Assembly (NCBI RefSeq): GCF_016808335.1
Contig: NC_053147.1
Coordinates: 20,012,913 to 20,076,912 of the forward strand
Reading direction: 5' to 3'
Length of the DNA: 64,000 bases
Source of the DNA: Panicum virgatum
Lineage: Eukaryota; Streptophyta; Magnoliopsida; Poales; Poaceae
The notes under the pieces were generated by a model. That model had not been told where the DNA came from. It was given only the letters and a program-made list of their open reading frames with translations, and ran no database searches. A program made the position numbers and the translations under genes. Positions 25,422 to 38,600 of the stretch are shown here, piece after piece. Positions within the stretch are counted from its first letter, which is position 1, and every line of letters starts with the position of its first letter.

Positions 25422-28265
25422 CTAGTACATCTCTTGTCTTCTCAAGGCCTTTTCTTCATCAGAATTGCTCTCATCCTCGACGTGCTTCAATAGTTCTCCA
25501 TTTAATCTAGTTGTCAAGGAGGGAGATAATGGTGCATAAACACCTACATAGTAACAAAAGAGATGATATTAAGAATATTCGAATAAGAATTATATGCTGA
25601 TTTCAATTAGAGAGTAGTAAAGGCCACACACTTCTTGATTGTGGGATCCTTTCATAATCCTTCGTCACATGCAACAAAATGGTACCAGATAACACCACAA
25701 TGAGACCACAAATTTCAGAAATGATGCTTCCAGGGCTTTGATCAGACCAATCCTGCACAAATAAACCACATGACAATTAGGGCTAGCACATATTTCAAAC
25801 TCTTTAAAGTTTAAATCTATAAAAATTCAACAAACCTCATTTTACTGTTTGTCTTATTTCAGTAAGCAGTCCTAGCTGAGCGAAATTTTACTACAGTTAC
25901 TAATACAATAAAGAATTACTGTTTCTCTCCATCCATCAAAGAGATCTATTATTGCAGTTCACTTATAATAATCTGCAGTCCCATTAGTTTTTATATATAC
26001 TACTAGACAGGCATGCATGAGAAACAAATGCAACAATGTGAAATTCTTTGAAAGGGTCCACAATATGTATGATGATAAATGGCAGAATGAAAATAAGAAA
26101 CGAATATATAAGCTGAGTGCAAAACAAAATTTACCTTGAACATTATGACGCTTGCAAGTATTGTAAGAGTTGTGAACATCACGTAATATATTGGAGATAC
26201 AATTGCTGTGTTGAATGTGTCAAGTGCCTAAAGTGAAAAGGCACAATTTAGTACAGTAAAGTGAAGGGGAACAAATAACGTAATATTTTGCAGTAACTGT
26301 ATAAACTAATGTTTTTCAGTGCATCGTCTACCATAGCACGCTACAAAATTACATGCCACTAGATAATATTCTGGTGTCAGGTGTAAGAGAAGGTTGCCCA
26401 AATTGGATCTAAAATGTAGGCATTAGTCAGAGGGTAGGAAAAGAATTAGGGACTAAAGAACAAGGCAGCAAATGAGATTTTGAATCCAAATCTATTTAAA
26501 TAGGTCCACAGTACGTCAAGCTAGCATATGACCACCAATTTATTATAATATTACTTTCTCCTTTTCCAACATATTTGGTTGTTGAGAAGGGTGATAACAA
26601 GCAGATCATTATATGCATAACAATGATTTGATGAGCATGGGACATGGTACATGGCACCTTTCATTGTAACAAACAATACAAACCTAACCATAATTTAATC
26701 TCAATCATTTGAAAAATCCAAACCCATCGAAACTGAAATTAACCCATTTGGTTTTATACTATTTTCAACTAAGAACATTATTATTGACTTCTCTTTTGAA
26801 TCTTTAAAGGTTACACATCTTAGAAACATTATGCCTACTTTGCTATTTGCAAAGATTCAACTCCCAAATCGCATCCAGATAGTTCCTCTATGATGTACCA
26901 TTTATGCAGCTAGTATGTAAATGGTTGCACTTATAGTGTCATATAACTGCAATTACTGAACGAAAGCAATTTGTAACAAGTTTTACAAACCTTATTCAAA
27001 TAATTCATCTGTGTCAGCACACAAGTAGCCACAACAAGCATAAAGAACCAAGTCTCAGGATATATTAATTGGTTTGTCCCCTCGAAAGTCAGCTTTAATG
27101 ATGTACCAAGAGCTTTAACACTCATGACCTGAATAATGAGAGAAGTTCACATTCCCTAGCCAGAATAAATTAGAACATAATCAAATAAAACATTAGAAAA
27201 CATATTAACTGCTGGCAGAAGTGACGTTACCGAAAGAGAACCCATCAAAGAGCAAATGGCGGTGTAGATCAACACATTGGACTGCCCATATAGAGGGGAG
27301 AAATAGAACACCAGGACAAAAACAATCACAATAACTGAAGCAACATATAACAAGAAAGCTGCAAAGGAAAGTAGCAAGATATGTCAGTCAGAGTATTTCA
27401 CTTCCTACGAATCAAAAGCCAGTAATGTATGGGTAAATCACACCCATAGTAATCCTTACCGGGTTGTGTTGCCATGTTCCATATTTCCCTAACAGATGTA
27501 ATCTCCTGCTCCTGCGGAGCATGGATAACAATGACCACAGACCCTGCTATGCACATCACGCAGCCAAGCACCCCGAGGGCATGCAACCTCTCATTAAGGA
27601 TGAAATGAGCCAGCACTGCACTGAATGGCGAAGAGACCCTCAATGGCAAGTTCGAGTTTGACTAAAAAAATGAATTGCTAACTGCTGAATTGCAAGAAGA
27701 AAGTTGAGCTTGCTGACCTAACAATTATGCTGAGTGCTCCAAGTGGAGTAACCAACACAGCAGGGGCGAAGGCATATGCCACGAAATTGGCAACCTCTCC
27801 CACAATCACTGAAAAGAGGAAAGACTTCGCTCAGAATTGCACGTTACTATCTAAGCATCACGCCCAGTTCTCTACTGAAATCGCACGAGGGAACCTTACT
27901 AGTGATCATGCCAACCCACCACAGGGGCTCCATGAGGTACGAGTACCCGCCGACACCTGCACATGCCATCATCATCATCATCATATCATCAGAGAAAGCA
28001 AACCAAGCGAAACACACATCTCTTTTGGCCAGAAACCGGCCTGCTCCAGCTACCAAAGGCCACAACGATAGTGCGAGAGGACGGGAGGGGAGCGACCTGC
28101 GCGGACACCGGAGGCGACGGCGGCCCGGCGGAGGCCCTTCTTCTTGATGATGAAGCTGGCGCCGATGAAGCCGCTGGAGAGCAGCGCCAGGACTATCCCC
28201 TTCACGTTGTCCGTCGACAGCTCCGGCCCGGAGGCCCCATCCCCTCCTCCTCCTCCTCCCCCCAT
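25422..28265 (-). CDS. NIPA-type magnesium transporter
   Basis: Multipass transporter of the NIPA (DUF803) family, probably moving Mg2+ across plasma or endosomal membranes. Exons, descending: 28265-28097, 27956-27900, 27808-27718, 27620-27460, 27358-27231, 27128-26991, 26227-26135, 25752-25632, 25543-25422; phases close to 359 residues. Recognisable family segments are [96 protein letters not shown] and [20 protein letters not shown], giving about nine membrane spans. The N-terminus has a seven-glycine run and the C-terminus is acidic and soluble. All introns are GT-AG. Substrate is inferred from the family. Confidence 0.93.
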
Positions 28266-28823
28266 CCCTCCTCGCCGCCGCCCGCTCCTCTAGACGCCGC
28301 AATTACGGACCGAGCGGGCGGATTCCGGTTTCCGGCAGGGATTGGGACGGGTGGGCCAACGCGGCGCCTGATTGGTGCCTCTGACTCCGGTTTTCGGATT
28401 CTCGACCACCTAACCCGACGGGAATGTGGCCGTAGGGCTGCTTGGCGGGGGGTTTGGTGGTTCTCGGGAGGGAGAGGGCGAGCTGATTGGGCAGAGGAGC
28501 CGCGCGCGAGAGGGGCGAGGCGCCCGAGAGGACGACCGAAGGAGGGAGGCCAGGGTGGACGATGACGGACGAGTCGCCGAGAAACGAAACGGAACAAGCA
28601 AAGCACGCTGATTAGGCGTCATTTTCTCGCTCTACGGAATTTTTTTGAGAGAGAGAAGAGGTGCGTGGCTGGCTGATGGGTGATTGGCGGGGGCTGAGGC
28701 GTGGGGCCCCGCGGGCCACTTGGCAGCTGGCACAGCTGGTTCCTGCCAGGAGTCGACCACGTGGTGATTCCGGATTTCCGGTCAAGCCTCCCTCTTGTCG
28801 GATGAGAAATTCGCCCGGGCTGC

Positions 28824-28865
28824 GAATCATTCTCCAGTGCTTTTCAAAAAAAGAATCATTCTCCA
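28824..28865. repeat. Micro-insertion: 13-bp direct repeat around an oligo(A) spacer
   Basis: GAATCATTCTCCA occurs at 28824-28836 and 28853-28865. The 16-nt spacer is GTGCTTTTC followed by seven A. Confidence 0.85.
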
Positions 28866-28918
28866 ATAGAATTTCCTTAGCATATCGTGTAAACGACTAG
28901 TGCCTCCGTTTTAGTTTC

Positions 28919-29091
28919 GGGGTCTATTTGGAGGGTTGATGCTAAGCTTTAGCACATATTAGCACTCATACATATGCTAAATTTCTTAATTCTTGGCTAA
29001 ATTTTAACCCATCACATTTGCACTTCTGTTTGAATGAGCAGTGCTAAAGTTTAGCGCTTTTATCCATTAGCACTTGGGATCCAAACAAAAC
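28919..29091 (-). mobile_element. MITE with TTAGCAC subterminal motifs, copy A
   Basis: The ends (plus-strand GGGGTCTATTTGG and CCAAACAAAAC) are an imperfect inverted pair. The interior repeats GTGCTAA/TTAGCAC. It is the reverse-oriented relative of the element at 55933-56115. No clean target duplication was found. Confidence 0.6.
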
Positions 29092-29623
29092 TTTGTTCAC
29101 GATATTAAAAGGACGCCTTGTGGTTGTATCATGCAATTTTAACATGTATAAATCATAGTGCCCAATTACCCATGATGTGCTATGAACAACCATAGTACAA
29201 TGAAGTATAATCTCTGAAGTTTTCACAAAAAAAATCGACAAACAAGAATCAAGGTCCAAAAAGTTTACTTATGATTCAACCATCAATTTAAAATGGTTCA
29301 GCTGTATGCATCCTAGCTGATGCTGATGCCCGGAGTAAATACTTTATCATCTAAATAGTACACAGCTTGAAACTGAATCAGCCAAACAAAACATCCAGTT
29401 CCGAGGAAACTGGATCGAAACATGCCGTCCATTTGCCTGTCAAAGCATAAAACAAAATGTCCAAGCATTCCTTAAATGGCGACAAGGACTAGCATTCTAC
29501 AATCACATCTCCAAGGTAGGCTGCAGACTAGTCGGGATGCCAATCAGGCGCCAGCATAAGCTGAGCAAGGGCCTCTCTGCGGCAGGGAACTGAAACTCTT
29601 CTACCCAGTCAGCTGCCGATGTA

Positions 29624-32600
29624 TCATTGCCGTAGCATGTCCCGCAGTTGAAGCACCTGTTGCCGTTGCTCTGGAGGCAGCATGTTGATCTGCTCAGCCG
29701 ACATGCCCAGGACTTGCTGGACGAGCATCTTCTCCATCTCGGGCGTCAGCTGCTTAAACAATGACAGAATTAATAGTTCATTCTGGGAGAAAACATTGGA
29801 AGGTAACGGTAATATCCAACTGTGTCGCTCCCAAATGCTAAGAGAAGATACTTACAGGCGCTTGTCCTGCCTGGATACCACCAATTCCTTGGGCCATTTG
29901 CCCGGGCAACCCTGGTAATTGTCCAGGGAAATGAGAGCCAGCAGCAGGCACTTCTGGGCCTCGCCCCCAGGGAGCTGACCTATCACCTTGCATGGGTGCT
30001 GTACTTTGAGTATTGTAGTGTGAACTAGCCTGCTGAACAGAGAGATTGTGAGAACTGTAGGGAACCATGGACGCCATATTACATGGAAGACTAATAAAGT
30101 ACACTGTATTATCTTTGCAAAACTATCTTTGCAATTTGGACCATATGTAACTGAAGCTTGTCAAACTTTTCTCATTTTCCATGCTTGAACGAAACCACGA
30201 ACCAGTAGAGATATATGTGGACAAAAAGGTTGAAATATCCCAACTGTTAACTCTGCTGTATACACCAGCCATAAACTTTCTAATTCTAAACAAGAACACT
30301 TAGCTGATCCTAGTGTCGACTAAACAATCAACAGAAAGTAAGCAACCATCTAGCAGTCTCGCACTACTTCCAGAGCAGACTATACTAGCAAAACATATAA
30401 ATTTCTAGTATGCACGAGAAGGGGCTAGTTGAACTTTTATTTCTCAAAACAAGTTCAGATATGTCTATACATCCTTTAGAAACATATGAAAGGGGACTAG
30501 TAGATATTATTTTGAACAGTTTCCACATAACCACAGGTAGTTGTGTGTGTGTAACACAATACCACAGTATAAAATTTATTTCATAGAACCATAGACACTT
30601 AGCCTACAACACAAAACCATAGCTATCGCTTCTTTTCCTCATCTGGATGGAGAAAAAAAAAACTCCACTACTTCGTTAACTGAGCCATCCCTTGCAGCTC
30701 GAGCCTGAAGGCATATTTTTCCTACAAATAGTTAAGTATCACACACATCATTAAGGTTGCTAATATTTTTCCATTGACTTTTCGAGGGGATACACCGTCG
30801 GTGCTTTCACCCCCATTCTTCAACATACAACTTCAAACAATGATGCTTTGATATTACCTCAGCATTCTGGTAACATGCTCATAACTATCAACATTAAACT
30901 GTCCAATACCAGCCATCTTTCTTCTTGTGCTACATTCGTACAAGTACACCCAAGAGAGCCAATTAGGTCAGCCAAATTTAAATGGCAGAGGATATCCCTG
31001 TCCATCTTTTTAGAATAAAAGGGTCTACCACCAATGTCGACACAGCACATGTTCACAGTTCATTCCTTGTTAATGAGAAGAAGCCAAGACCCGGGACAGC
31101 TTTCTTTTTTTATTTTCGCATCTATTCTTGGAAGAGAAGCAAAGTTGTGGCTTTTGTGCCATATGGATCTAAGTACTTGAGGTTTTGAGAAAAAAAAACT
31201 GTTGTGTTATAGCAACACAAATACTTAGGGTTTTATGAAGTTCACTTGCTTTTCATATATCTGAGGTATAAGGCAGGACTACTATGGTGCGTTACTAAAT
31301 CACGAGTGGTATTAACTGTCAAAAGATGAAAAGGAACTGCTCCCTCCAGTCACAAATACTTGGCACTTTGACCAAAATCCTGTAAAACTTTTAAAACTTC
31401 GACTCTTGATTTTTCAAAATATTTTTGGAAACATAAAAATCATACACGCTGATTTGTCTTGAAAAGTAATTTCACTAATCTCATACTTATCAGATATTAT
31501 AACTATATTCTAGTAAGAAAAACTAGTCACCAAAGTTAAAAATCAAATATGTTAAGAAGTCAGTGGCTTCAAGTATTTATGATCGGAGGGAGTACAATAT
31601 AACATTTGAGACTGTATAAGTTTGCAGTATTGGTTCCCTCAGGAATAAATTATTGCTTCGGGCCTAAGAACAATAGCAAAAAACCAAAAATTGACATACA
31701 CAGGCACTAATAATCAGAGGAAAAAGCCAGATGATAATTATAAAATGGAAAACATCAGTAGAATCTAGCTAAGCAATATACATAGCTTCTATTCAGAATT
31801 GTTCTACAGATCCATATAAGTGCCAGATTTGATTTAAAAAATATGCGAAGAACATTCTGATCATACTATGTCATCAGATATTGAAATTTCAACATTATGT
31901 AATAGACCAATATGTTAAGTGTACTTTGGACCCAGTATGTAATCTGTGAATGCTTCTTCCACAACTAGAACTCTTGTGATGACAGCAATAAAGATTGTGA
32001 TTCCTCATTGCCCCTCCTACATCTAACTCTTTCCTAACAATCATCAAACACAGATAGAATTGGGAAGATACTAACATTAGCTTCTTCGGAAAGGCAAATA
32101 CATAAACTTCAATGCAACATAACCATATCTTTCAGAAGAGAAGAAACTGTACCTGGTATAGCTGTGGTGGTGGTGGCTGGCTAGGCAATGGTGGTTGGCT
32201 GGCAAGGAAAGAAGTTTGAGGGTTCCCACCTGGCTGCAAATTACAAACATGATGATCAGTATGTAGAGCATGGCACCTAGTTATCAGCATCATATAGATT
32301 TAGCATAGAATCTTACACGAAACATTGGTTGTTGCAAAATGTGCTGCGGAGCATTTCCATGAGTCAAACCAAAAGAATTTGGTACTTGCTGATGCATCTG
32401 ATGTGCAAAGGAATGCATGGACTGTGGCCTAGGCATCGGGGGCAAAGGTGGTTGCAACTGTTGATTAAATATTCCAGGAGTTTGCAAAGGTTGCTGTGGC
32501 TGGCTATGAACTATAGGCACATGTGATTGAAGATTGGGATACTGCGGAGGAGCATGAGGCAGGCTCATATTTGGATGCTGAGATGACTGAGGAGCTGATG

Positions 32601-34061
32601 AAGGCGTCTGATGAATAGGGTAACCTTTTGTTTGCGCCGATTGTGCATTTGCTGACATAGTAGGAAGGTCCATGGTAGATCCGACATTAGATGGGCCAGA
32701 TGGGAATGGGGTAGAATGTTGAGCAACACTCTGCTGGTTAGCAGGTAATGGCGGTGGGGGCAAGCTGACATGATCTGGCACAGTAACTTTGACTGATGAT
32801 GGTGCCGTCGACGCTGCTGCCGGTTGGACCATGTCTGAAGATTGTGTCTGTAGAACAGGGAATGTGACAATGAAATACAATATGCTTATTAGTACAAAGA
32901 CTAAAATTCAGGAGAAGTTCAAGAAATTAGTTTACATACAGTTTTAGGCGTTTTCACCATTCCAAGTACTATTTGTGCCTGCAAAAAGAAAGGATATGAG
33001 ATGCTATTTTGTTCAAATGCATATAACAAAATCACTTTGAGTTAGTAATGAGATAGGCTGTTACAACTTACATGATGTGATGGAGACATCAATACAGATT
33101 TTGCCACAACAAAAACAACATAAGTAGGTATTAGAATAAAGAATGTTTGAAACAAACAGTTTGAGAACAATCTTGATGTACAAGTAGTGACTTTAATAAT
33201 CTGAGAGTTTGCGGACTAAGAAAGGTACATAAAACATTTCCAAAGCTTTCTCATGTAGAAGCAAACAAACAAAAATAGAAAAAGTAAATATTCCAGCAAG
33301 AGATTCATAGCATTCATTCGAAACAATCAAATGTAAGTGAATGCATTGTGTTGACACTAGCAAGAGATTCATAGCATTCATTCGAAAGACAAATATTAAG
33401 CTGACTGTCACGATTAAATTCCCTTCTGAGTGGTAAAAATAGCAACGAACATTATTTTTATATACACTAGTGTTCATGAATCCCCTTTCTTGAGTTAACA
33501 TGGACAGGCGCAATTGGAAGGACAGAGAGCCTCTGTCCTCCCTAATCCATCAGGCAGCTAGTAGCCACATATGCCTCGAAGCAATTTGAACCAAATCATT
33601 TCCGGATTAACCAAATACGAATTCAACAGCCCGCAAAACCCTAAAGCCCAACAAATATCTGAACTCCGAAACAGGTTCAGCCGAGGCACCAAATGTTGGA
33701 TAAAGCGAGAGCATGGGCAGCGAGAAATCTCACCCGAAAGAGCGCGCGGGTGACGTCCGGGTTGTCGACGAGCATGCGGCGCACCGTCTCCTGGTCGTGG
33801 TCGATCATTGTCTGCGCGAGCAAGTGCCGTAGCATAAAAAAAAACAGTAAAAAAAAGGAGAGCAAATCGGTGAACAAACCGCCGGGTGGAGAGAGGCGCA
33901 GAAGAGAGGAGGGAGGAGAGAGGAATTGGGCTGGTAGGGTTTGGGGATTGGGGGTACGGGCGCACCTTCATCTTGGACATCATGTCGTACATCTCGGAGC
34001 GGGACATGGCGTTGATTTGAGCCGCAAGGGCTTCGCCCGGCGCCGCCTGCTTCGCCGCCAT
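29624..34061 (-). CDS. ESP1: ESP1-like CstF64 homologue lacking the RRM
   Basis: Pre-mRNA 3'-end processing factor resembling Arabidopsis ESP1 (At1g73840), a CstF64 relative whose loss enhances RNA silencing. Exons, descending: 34061-33966, 33811-33734, 32978-32940, 32847-32317, 32233-32153, 30029-29856, 29749-29624; phases close to 374 residues. Residues 1-70 are the CstF hinge (LAAQINAMSRSEMYDMMSKM, TRALFRAQIVLGMVKTPK), the part that binds symplekin and CstF77. A long Pro/Gln-rich middle (about 70-330) follows. The protein ends with the CstF64 C-terminal helical domain (LTPEMEKMLVQQVLGMS, QQQVLQLRDMLRQ-like). There is no RNA-recognition motif before the hinge; the start Met is directly at the hinge, as in ESP1. 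Intron 2 carries a 27-bp direct repeat (33296 and 33358), and the intron between exons 5 and 6 carries a Stowaway-like MITE. Confidence 0.88.
31340..31592. mobile_element. Stowaway-like MITE in an ESP1-like intron
   Basis: The element starts CTCCCTCCAGTCACAAATACTT and ends AAGTATTTATGATCGGAGGGAG, the usual Stowaway (Tc1/mariner) terminal form. TA follows the right end; the left flank is TG rather than TA, so the target duplication is worn. Confidence 0.72.
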
Positions 34062-35676
34062 GGGTAGTGGGAGCGGGGCAGCGGCCTGAGATGACGCGAC
34101 GGCGACGGAGATAGGGCGGACCGAGAACGCCGAGGGGGGAACCGGGAACGGTAGGGGAGGCGGCGAGCTAGGCCGCTTTCAAGCTGCAACCTGCAAGCCG
34201 CGGTCGAACCCTTTGAAGTTTTTTAGAGAACTGAAAATTGTTCAAATTAATTGAATTTGACTTAAATTTTTCAAAATCTTATCTGACAAGACTCTTCAAA
34301 AGTAGTTGAGGTGCAAACCAGAATTGAGAGATGGGTGTCAAGCTCGAATTTAATCTAAACTATTGCATTGCAAGATTATTTAAACTTCTGTCAACATGTA
34401 TAGTAAACAATGAGAAATCCTTAAACCACAATTAAATTGATACTTTTGAACCATGTTTTATAGCATTGTAATTTACATTTCAACGAGATCCGACGCCTAC
34501 TGCATGAGGGGTATGAGTAGACACAATAGTCTTAAACATGAGCTATGTGCACATCAGCTTTCTAATATTTATCACTGGTCTAAAACATTTTGATGCTTCC
34601 GTTAAAATCTTACCAGGGTTTTAAAACAGTGGCCATCAAGAACTTCCAAAATTCTTTCACGATGCATCTAGATTTTTTTGTTTCAAGGAGTCAAGAGTTT
34701 TTTTTACTTAAAATCATATTATTTACAGATCATAAATTTTGTGCCTGAGGCCAACCGTTTCTTGCTTATCTTCTGCTCCCTCCACCTCGAAATATATAGA
34801 ACTCATTAGGATTTGAAGAAGTCAAACTCCATAAATTTTAACAATAGATTTGAATTATATACATGCTTAGTAGAAAAGAGTTGCATCGATTGATTCACAT
34901 TGCACATATTTTTAATACAACATAACTTTGTAGCAATTGATGATATATTGTAAGGGTAATTGATAGTCCAAACAATAGTTCTGAAGGCTTTTCCAAATCC
35001 TATTAAGCCTCATGAAAAGCAACGGTGAAATATTTCAAATATATATTTGGCACTGATATGGCGACAGTATAAAGGATCCACATGGCATTTAGAGTTGCAA
35101 ATCGTAGTCTATTTATCAACTGCAATTCTGAAGTGCAAGAAGATCAAGCAATGCTAATAGGTACTCTGCTGCTCCAACAATTTACAAGAGCAACTAATAA
35201 AAAAATCAACTCGGTTGACTGAATGAATGGGTAAACAGCGTTTACGGTATCAAGGTTTCCCACATAAAGATCCACTGTTACATGTCGACAAAAAGGCAAA
35301 TCCCTTCGATTCTACAGATCTGAGAACACCTGCAGATCAAGCATATAACCCAAAAAAATGTTGACGGGAGATGCTATGAACACCGGAAAAACATCCCCAT
35401 TTCAGTTTTCAGCATATAGGAAGCACGTGCTGACAACTCCATCAAAGCAACATTTGAATCGCATGGTCTCAATATTGATCATTCAACCGATGATTCTAGA
35501 ATGACTCAATCGGGCCAAAGGGCAAACCTAAACTGCCAAAACTAGAAGACATCCCTACAGAGCAGCCAACATTTGACTATGGAAGAGGACAAAAGGTTCC
35601 GAATGCTTTTCTTTCAGAAACACCACCACCACTAGGGATTCACAAATCAATCAGTCCATTATCCTTCCAGGATCCT
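34062..35676. other. Intergenic region between ESP1-like and TIM50
   Basis: The first 150 bp are the GC-rich leader of the ESP1-like gene. Most of the rest is AT-rich and unfeatured. Around 34776-34960 a sequence starting CTCCCTCCACCTCGAAATATA looks like the left part of another Stowaway-type MITE. No gene is seen. Confidence 0.5.
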
Positions 35677-38600
35677 TCACCGTCTCCATAAGCGTCCATG
35701 TTTGCTCTGCTCGTTTATTCGCCTGTGAGATGAGGAGTAATGTCATCAAATTAACGTGTAAATAAATTACAGGAAAACATTTGTATTTTAAATCTAATAT
35801 TAATATCAAAGCGCACAAAGGTTCTACTTATGGCATTAGAGTGATTGGCTTTGTTCCCAAAGATACTACAGCTTTTCTGTAAATAGGGAATCATACGGTG
35901 TTTGCCAAATCCAAACTATCCTTATTCAACTAAAATGGCTCAGATTTTTTAACCTGAATATGGCACCGATGGTCAGAATATACTACAAGGCCAGACTTGT
36001 AGAGATTGTATAGACAGGTATTGGTGAAACCAAGGATTGTGAAAGAGGGTGCCACATATCACTTTAAAGACCAGTCCAGCATATCAAGAAGAATAACCCC
36101 TTAATGCATGATCCGAAATTCAGCTCAAATTTTAACGTCAAGCCTATACAGACGAGGAATCAATTGGGAGATGATTAGGGACCTACAGCACCACTTTAAT
36201 ATAATTAGAAACAAGTTTGTTTAAGAAGCTCGTGCGGTTTGAGTTGAGTAAAGAATTACAACATCAGTTCAATATTAGAGAAACTATTTATTTAAGCGTT
36301 AATGCAAAATAAGCAACATATGTTATGTCAGTTTCTGGTACATATCAGCGTTCATTGATAGACTTGCATCAAACCCAAACTATTAACTTCATAGCAAACT
36401 GCATGGATTCAATAGCTTGAACATTCATGCAATGTCTGGAAATGAGAACTAGAATAGGACAACCATGCTTATTTACCTCTGGTGTTCCTTTGAACGCTCG
36501 ATAAACTCAGCAGCAACATCATGTCCTTGATAGGATGCAAGCACTGTCCTAATGTCAGAAGGTCTAGCCATAGCAACATCTGTAAATTGTGTTGGCTTGG
36601 TTAACATTTAATCGTGTAGATAACTTGTATCAGCATATACAAGGTAGATTAGAACACTTACACTCGAGAAATGGAATGAGATCCAGCAGCTGGGTGTCAT
36701 TATTATTTTCAAGTTTAAAAGGTTTGATTTCAACACAATTTTCAGGTTGCAAGCAAGTCTCGAGAGCATGGGCGCTGAGATAAATAACTTGTTTAGGGTT
36801 TCTGTTCAACTTTGACAAATCCTGGCAAAACATGAAAAACAGTAAGTGGAAACATAAAAAACAGTGGAAATGGACAGTCACAGGTCAGCATCATGTGGGC
36901 AGATTAGATACTTGAGTACTTGACCAGTCTTCTAAAGACCATGCCATACCCTCACTAACATAACAATAGCAAGTTTATTAGTCACAAAGGCCTGGTGGTA
37001 CAGCTACAATTCTATAAACTCTGAGTTTACTTAGATGCTTCCTCAAGTGTGTGCTCCTGATAACTTATCATATAAAAAAGATAATAGAATGAACATGAGC
37101 TAATAATAAAGGAACACATGGGTGTTGATATTCAGGAGCAAGTGTATCAACTAACGTCAATGAATGTGTCCTAATTCCCAATGCTGAGAAATTAGGTAAA
37201 TCCCTACAATCTGCATACCCGATAATGTTTTCCATCCAGGTACTTAGTTGCAGGTCTTGATAACCTGTGTGAAATGGTACCACTTGAGTTCAGCCTCTCA
37301 AACACAGGTTCAACATACTGCACATCAATAAAATATCCATAGAGGTTAGGGCGTTACATAGCAGTCCAAATGCAAAGGAAGTTAATATCAACTAACCATA
37401 GGTGTCTGATCAGAATACACAACAATTTCATAGAATTTTGCCATATGTTCCAAAAATGCATCAACTCCTGGCCTCTTAAAAGTTCTCCATCCTCTCTCAC
37501 GCTTTACAGAAAAAAGAGAGGAAAGAACATTATTAGCACATTCTTGTATACACAAAGTAAGAAAACAGGGGATGACTGAAGAGAAATGTGAAAAAGCTAT
37601 GGAAAGGGTAAGCGCATGGAAATAAGCAGGATATAATCAAGTTTAGTGTTAATCTCACTATGTTATCACAAGGCGTCAGAAAATCTCACAAGCATATTGT
37701 TTGCTTGCACAAGCCCTAGTCCTCATGGCCCATAAGCTTCACAGTTTTTGCTGATGTATGAACAGTTAAATACTACATTTATGCGCCTTAAGTTTCACAC
37801 TGAAACAACATAAATTGTGTTATTCGTAAAAGGCGCTGGAGGAGAACTGTTGCCTGGAGCACAAGGTACCTGATAGTCTGATACCTTATTAGGTTATGTT
37901 AAACTGCATAGGCAATACTACTTTTCATAATATAATAATCTAATATAGCCTATTAGTACATATCTAATAAGGAAAATAAACTGCACTGTCCGTCTGTCCC
38001 GTTCAAACTGTCATCAGTCATTATCCCATTCCCAAGACTAAGCTATTTCCACCAAAAACATGTTTGTAAATTCAGTACTACATGTTTGTAAATTCAGTAC
38101 TACATGTTTGTATATTAGTGCATGCTATTGGATTCCAAGGTGATACATACATACAATGAAATAAATAGCAGAACAGGGTATGAAACCATAATATACCTGC
38201 CAATCAGAGTAGACAAGAGTTTCATTCAGATCAAGAACTAATGTGAAGACATGCTGATCTTGAGGAAGTAGATCTGGTAGCAGTTTGTCTGATGTGGGTT
38301 CAGTAAAGCCCTGGAGAAGAAAATAATAAGAGGAATTACAAACACTTGCTAGGTTAAGCATGTACAGAAGGCTTCACAGTTTGTTACCAACCCTGACATG
38401 GTCTTCAATTGTGCCCCTAACATCCAAGTACAGCTCTATTGCTGCAATGGGAACTGCAGCACAAGAATGTACAAAGCTAAGAATAAGAAGGCACAAAAAA
38501 TGAAAACAACATAACCAAAATAGTTAAGCTAGAAACAAGTAGCAATTTAGCAAGAAAAAATGTTAGAATTTAAAGTAATTAATCAGCATATGCAATTACA

